Assembly (NCBI GenBank): GCA_015680685.1
Contig: MNCI01008322.1
Span: 1 to 62,000 of the forward strand
Direction of reading: 5' to 3'
DNA: 62,000 bases
DNA from: Gnetum montanum
Lineage: Eukaryota > Streptophyta > Gnetopsida > Gnetales > Gnetaceae
The notes beneath the pieces were generated by a model that was not told where the DNA came from, did not search any database, and was given only the letters and a program-made list of their open reading frames with translations. A program made the position numbers and the translations under genes. This document shows, in pieces, positions 57,777 to 62,000 of this stretch (position 1 is the first letter of the stretch; every line of letters starts with the position of its first letter).

Positions 57777-58273
57777 TCTTGGGTAGTTGTGCATGAAATC
57801 TATGTAAGGCAAAAAGTCTATATATACGCAATGATACTTTGCAAATTTTTCACATTTGAGCTCAAATGAGGGGGGGAGTTTTTGCACTTTTCAAAGCCTA
57901 TAACCTTCCAAGAGCCATAACTTCTAACCGTTTGTCTAATTCACCCTGCTCTTCAATCCTATAACTATTAGAGGTAAGCTCTTTCTCATGGGGACCATAA
58001 ACCTTAAGTTTTTGATAGAAAATTTTTCAAAATTTTTCTAACTCCCACAAAGGTTTAACTAAGAAACTAACATTAAAACATCAAATTATGAAAGTTAAAC
58101 CCTTTCAACAAGCTCCAGTGACATTAAAAATGAAATAATATCAAATTAATATTGAAATAAGCAATCCACCATGGTCATAACTTAGCCTAAGTGTAACTAC
58201 CCAATGAGATAAGGTACTTAAAGGTTATAAGTTACACATTATATGCTAATCCTTGGTTATGTTATGACCATAG
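57777..58273 (+). promoter_or_regulatory. Element D ORF2 leader: TATA, leader motif and possible 60-nt intron
   Basis: CTATATATA at 57818-57826 is followed about 45 nt later by GGGGGGGAGTTTTTGC, the leader motif shared with A and E. The GATATC palindromes seen in A, B and E are absent, probably removed with the deletion at 57776. A possible intron runs from GATAAG|GTACTT (58214) through a CTAAT branch-like site to CATAG (58273), directly before the ATG at 58274. Confidence 0.45.
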
Positions 58274-61063
58274 ATGGCACCTAAAGCAAAGCATGTGTAA
58301 GAGGGAGGACTATCCCAACTAAGGGACAAAAGGCCATGAACTAGAAGGGGTCAAGAATAACCCCATGTGCAAGAAGTAAAAAACCATGCAACAGGACCTC
58401 TTTGGAAGGAGCCCAAAGTGGAATCTTTCCAACAAATTCTTGAAGAAGCGGTTACAATAGAATAGTTTCACAGAGATGAGGCACCTAAACCAAGACCAAA
58501 CCTTGAGGCCACATTGACAAAGGCCTACCTCAAGCAAATCACAAACAAAAAGGTTCAGAAATCTATGCTCTAAGAGTTAAACTTTGGACCTTTCTTGTAG
58601 TTTGTACCTCTAGAAGTTAAAGCACAATTGTAGAACTCTCCCATGTGGCCCACAATCACTTCTAGTGGGGAGTGGTACATGGGAGAAACATACTTATTTG
58701 GGAACAATTAATAGGCCAATTCAACAATCAAGATCAAGGACATTTCAGTGTCCTACTTGGTGAAAGAAATTTTTGAGTCCCTTGGGTTACTAGAAACTGG
58801 GCCAAACCTTGCAGATATTCCCATGCAAGTAGATCCTAGCATTAAGAATGAATGGACACAGTGGTGTTATGGAGTAGACCGTAAGGAGTTTGGTGCACTC
58901 ACCACAGCAAAGCACACATACTTCAAAATTGTAGCTTTTCACCTTAATCCAATGATGAGGCCAAGCAAAATCATAGCCTTGTCTACCCTTGCATGTATCA
59001 CTCTCTGTGGTAGATTCCTAGTCAACCTTCCATAGCTAATCTATCTTGAGATAGTGAAGTGTTTTAAAGAAAATGAACATGGAAGGAAGGAACTCCTTTT
59101 TCCATGCCTCATCAAAAAGTTATGCAAGAGGGGAGGCATGACCTGCTACATGAATGATACTGTCCAATGAGCTCCAGTTACCTCTTGGGTGGAAATGATG
59201 AAGAACAAGGTGCCTGCCAAAGTCATTCAAGAAGAGGAGTAGCAACAACCACCTCCACCACTAACTCATGAGACAACGCTAGAGTCCCATGCTACCCTTA
59301 AGCACATGCATAAACTCCAAGAGTAGCTCTTGTAGCAGCAAGCAAGAATAAGTGATGGTGACCCATCTATGTATCAACCAACAATGAGACACCTCAAGGA
59401 AGTGGCCCGAACCATAAGTCAGGTGGAAGGCAAGGGGCTAATTTTCTTAGGCCAAAGAATGCAAGTGTTCACAAGTTCAAATAATAGCACCTGAGAGGTA
59501 ATAGTATCTCTCTCGCAATAGCAATAATTCCCATACATCTTTGGGAATATCGCTACCTTCTTGGTTTGTTTGGAGAAGGGTGAGGGGACAATTGTCTTAG
59601 TGATGTAGCACCATGTGCAAAAGATAGTGGTCGAAGTTGTTGCTGATAGAATTACTGAAGGACTAAATGCACCTACGACATCTATATTAGACATTTCTAC
59701 ACTCAAAGATGTGTAGACATCTATAGGAACCATTAGCAGCTAATTGAGTGCAGCCCAACATGAGGAACTGCTAGACCAACTAGTGGAAACCAGATAACCA
59801 ATTTTGGATGTCTTTGATCTTCCAGATACCATCGTTGCAACCTAGTTGGAGCTACTTGAAGCAAAGGAAAAATGCATCATAATGGAGGGGCAACTAAAAA
59901 TAGCCAAATCAGAGAACTAACACTTGGCTAAGGAGGTTTTCAAATTAAGGACCCGCCTCACTAATCCCATGTTGCTCAACCTAGCACTAACATGAGATGA
60001 AGCTTTTCAACAACTTCTAAAGAGACTTAAAGATGTTGAGGATGCCAAAGACATCACGCATAACATCCAAAAGGACTTTGTTCAAAATCACCATGAGAAT
60101 AAGATCTTGACTGCAAAGTATCATTGCCTATAGAATGTTGATACGTAGAAGCAACAAATGGCAGATTTTATCCATCAACAGCATGAGCAGTTAGCCAGGT
60201 CAAACACAGAATTGAAAAGATTTATAGTGAAAAATAGAAACCTCTCCATGGAGAACGTTTGTACCCTTCACCAAATGTTTGCAATAGAGATAGCCTCCTA
60301 GAAGAACAAGGCTCTCAAATTTGAAAGTCAAGAATGATTATAGAGATCAGGTTGGTCTCTAGAAAGAAGTTAATGAGAAACACATTCAATTGGTGAAGGC
60401 GAAAGTAAATGAGGTCCTCTAGAAGGTCCAACAAGAAGGTGATTTCTAGCAACCTATCTTTGAGGGGCTAGATGCATATAATAAAACTAAAATCTATTTG
60501 AGAGAGCTGCAAATCGAGGAGATGATAGAGTACATGGAGCTTGCCAATCTCTGGTATGCAAACCTGACGATTCTAACTACTAGAAAGCCACAATTTGAAT
60601 TGGAGAAACAAGTGGCTAGCTCATACTTATTGTACAAGGTCGAGTTCAAGCACCATAAAGAGACCAAGCATAAGCTTAAGACTACAAACATCAAACTCAA
60701 GGTAAAGTTCACTGATTAATGATCAACCACTAAGAACCTAGCCAAGAGGATGCATCATTACTAGGAGTTGCAAAATGCACTTAGAGCATTTGACATCGAA
60801 CATAAACAGTTCATTGCTTGGTTTGTGAATGTGAAGGAGTTGTTTCCTACAATGCCCTGTTTGTGGGATGTTCCCATTTCAACTCACATTGATCATGTCG
60901 TGTGGACTATGAATGATCCCTTGAGTAAGGGTGAGAAGATAAAGGCACTATTGGACATCTTTCGTCTTCCTCCAGAAGTTTCAACTATCATAGGACAACC
61001 ATAACAACCGCCTCAATCGGCGTGTGCGCCTAAAGCAAGAGAAGGTCCTTCGGAGCCTTAGGA
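58274..61063 (+). pseudogene. Element D ORF2: retroelement protein with coiled coil, function unknown
   Basis: The most divergent of the four ORF2 copies, about 930 codons. It starts MAPKAKHV at 58274. The N-terminal part shows SPMWP, EWYMGETYLF and SYLVKEIFESLGL, then TYFKIVAFHLNPMMRPSKI and a FPCLIKKLC block (58748-59125). A Gln/Pro linker follows at about 59225-59350, then coiled-coil-prone sequence at about 59750-60720 (LELLEAKEKCIIMEGQLKIA and similar). The C-terminal block at 60768-61004 has FIAWFVNVKELFPTMPCLW and P-I-S-T-H-I. It ends near EPPPPRT at 61063. A Cys-rich frame continues to about 61247 and may be chance. Many stops are present, mostly TAG. Confidence 0.65.
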
Positions 61064-61307
61064 GCCTCCACCACCTAGGACCATTTGCTCTTCTTCATCG
61101 TCTTCATGCCATCAGAGGAATTGTGTTTGTCAATTTTGTCTTGGTGTTCCATTTTGTTGTCCTAAACACCAAAATTTTGTAATCATTGTAAACTGTACAC
61201 TCAGGCACTCAGTTTTATTGTGTTTTCTATGTGTTTATGTTGTCAATCAATAATTCCATACCTTACCAAATTTTGTAAAGAACTCGAGGACGAGTTTTCA
61301 TTCAATC

Positions 61308-61316
61308 GTGGGGGTA
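61308..61316 (+). other. Polypurine tract of element D
   Basis: GTGGGGGTA lies directly before the LTR start. It is preceded by AACTCGAGGACGAG at 61281-61294, the motif also found next to the PPT of A, B, C and (with changes) E. Confidence 0.85.
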
Positions 61317-61773
61317 TGATGAGTCATCAGGGGGGGGTCATGTCAATGGGATCTCATTGACATGATCTTGTCAACATAGGGTTTAACCCATTAATGTGTA
61401 TCCATCAACGGGGCCCCTTGTGTTTGCTTATAAATGTGCACCTTCTGTCACATTTATTGCAATAAGTTTCATAGTTGTAGCAAAGCTCTAGCAGTTTTTC
61501 CAATCAAAAGTTAGAATGTTTTTTGGGTGCTTGTAGTAAGAGTCAAAGAGTGTATGGATTTTTATTCGAGAAGTATTGTACCTGAGCACTTTAGTGTGTG
61601 CAACAATAAAGACGAGATTTCTAATCAAGCCTTGCAGCACTTGGACTAGATTAATTATTTTCTTTAAGCATTTAAAATTCAAGCAATTTCTTTTAATGTT
61701 TTTAAGTAATTAAGTGATTAATTAATATAGATTAAATAGCAAACATAAGTACAACCACTTGGAGCATATAGGC
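61317..61773 (+). repeat. Element D 3' LTR, truncated (about 457 bp)
   Basis: Starts TGATGAGTCATCAGG after the PPT. It contains a perfect 11-bp inverted repeat (61338-61348 / 61355-61365), a TATAAATG box near 61429-61436, and a TTTTTATTCGAG...AATAAAGAC hairpin at about 61558-61612 like the other LTRs. It breaks off near 61773 and is followed by a second copy of the ORF2 3' end, so the terminal part is missing. Confidence 0.7.
61338..61365. repeat. Perfect inverted repeat in element D U3
   Basis: TCATGTCAATG and CATTGACATGA are separated by six bases. This may be a dimeric regulator site, by analogy with the GATATC palindromes in the other LTRs. Confidence 0.85.
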
Positions 61774-62000
61774 AGAAGCTTAAGACTACGAACATCAAAC
61801 TCAAGGCAAAGTTCACTGATTAATGATCAACCACTGAGAACCTAGCAAAGAGGATGCATCATTACTAGGAGTTGCAAAATGCACTCAGAGCATTTGACAT
61901 CAAACATAAATAGTTCATTGCCTGGTTTGTGAATGTGAAGGAGTTGTTTCCTACAATGCCCTGTCTGTGGAATGTTCCCATTTCAACTCACATTGATCAT
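61774..62000 (+). pseudogene. Second copy of the element D ORF2 3' part (tandem duplication, runs off window)
   Basis: From about 61777 the sequence repeats 60673 onward with an offset of 1,104 bp and only scattered substitutions, covering the coiled-coil end and the start of the C-terminal block (FIAWFVNVKELFPT equivalent). The duplicated unit therefore contains the ORF2 end, the PPT and a partial LTR. Confidence 0.8.

Larger units (their letters stand above)
42782..62000 (+). mobile_element. Element D: full-complement Gypsy element, interrupted by E, right end duplicated
   Basis: Plus-strand order: gag 42782-45185, protease 45385-45800, RT 46230-47236, RNase H 47237-47700, integrase 47880-49065, spacer to 50289, then nested element E (50290-57776). 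D resumes at 57777 with the ORF2 leader, ORF2 58274-61063, PPT 61308-61316 and a partial 3' LTR 61317-61773. A repeat of the ORF2 end follows from about 61774. Linking the two halves is inference: the first lacks ORF2 and the second lacks gag-pol, both are plus strand, and they meet exactly at the two ends of E. No 5' LTR was found. All genes are broken. Confidence 0.65.

Noticed and set aside
58274-61063. ORF2 as a classical env-like glycoprotein
   Set aside because: Its position after pol fits, but no signal peptide, transmembrane helix or cleavage site is visible in any of the four copies.

Overview
This window is nuclear DNA from a land plant with a large, repeat-rich genome. It holds one host gene, an ARL5-type small GTPase on the minus strand with a single intron of about 8 kb, followed by about 50 kb of nested Ty3/Gypsy LTR retrotransposons that all belong to one extended family. 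The protein sequence, the intron length and the style of repeat decay fit a gymnosperm or another large-genome plant, but the species cannot be fixed from this sequence.

Layout. 1-9.9 kb: ARL5 gene (exon 2 at 1063-1419, exon 1 at 9417-9608); its intron holds a decayed RTE-type LINE (about 6.8-8.8 kb) and tRNA-derived SINE-like pieces. 10.7-42.2 kb: an old plus-strand Gypsy element, called O here, whose gag gene is split in three by two minus-strand insertions: element A (11881-20412, TSD ACTAC) and element B (20560-40883, TSD CCCAA/TCCAA). B itself carries a nested element C (25737-32878, TSD CTATT/CTGTT). 42.8-62 kb: a plus-strand element D with gag, pol and a second gene, interrupted by minus-strand element E (50290-57776, 5' truncated). 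D continues from 57777 to its 3' LTR at 61317, followed by the start of a 1.1-kb tandem duplication that runs off the window.

The elements share PBS sites resembling tRNA-Asp, a GTGGGGGTA polypurine tract, LTRs of about 0.8 kb with TATA boxes, and Gag with a variant CX2CX3HX4C knuckle. B and D keep remnants of protease, RT, RNase H and integrase, with RT and downstream motifs most like the Athila/Tat side of plant Gypsy. A and E lack pol altogether. C has lost RT to integrase by internal deletion. All pol genes are broken.

The most interesting point is a second gene, called ORF2 here, downstream of pol or of its deletion scar in A, B, D and E. It spans about 920-930 codons in all four, starts MAPK-like, has an N-terminal globular region resembling the 'putative plant transposon protein' type, a long coiled-coil-prone region, and a conserved C-terminal block. 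In A, B and E it is preceded by what looks like its own promoter: GATATC palindromes plus a TATA box, the same module as the LTR U3. In all four copies it also has a possible 60-74 nt leader intron ending directly at the start codon. ORF2 therefore looks like a separately transcribed retrotransposon gene of unknown function, kept even where pol is lost.
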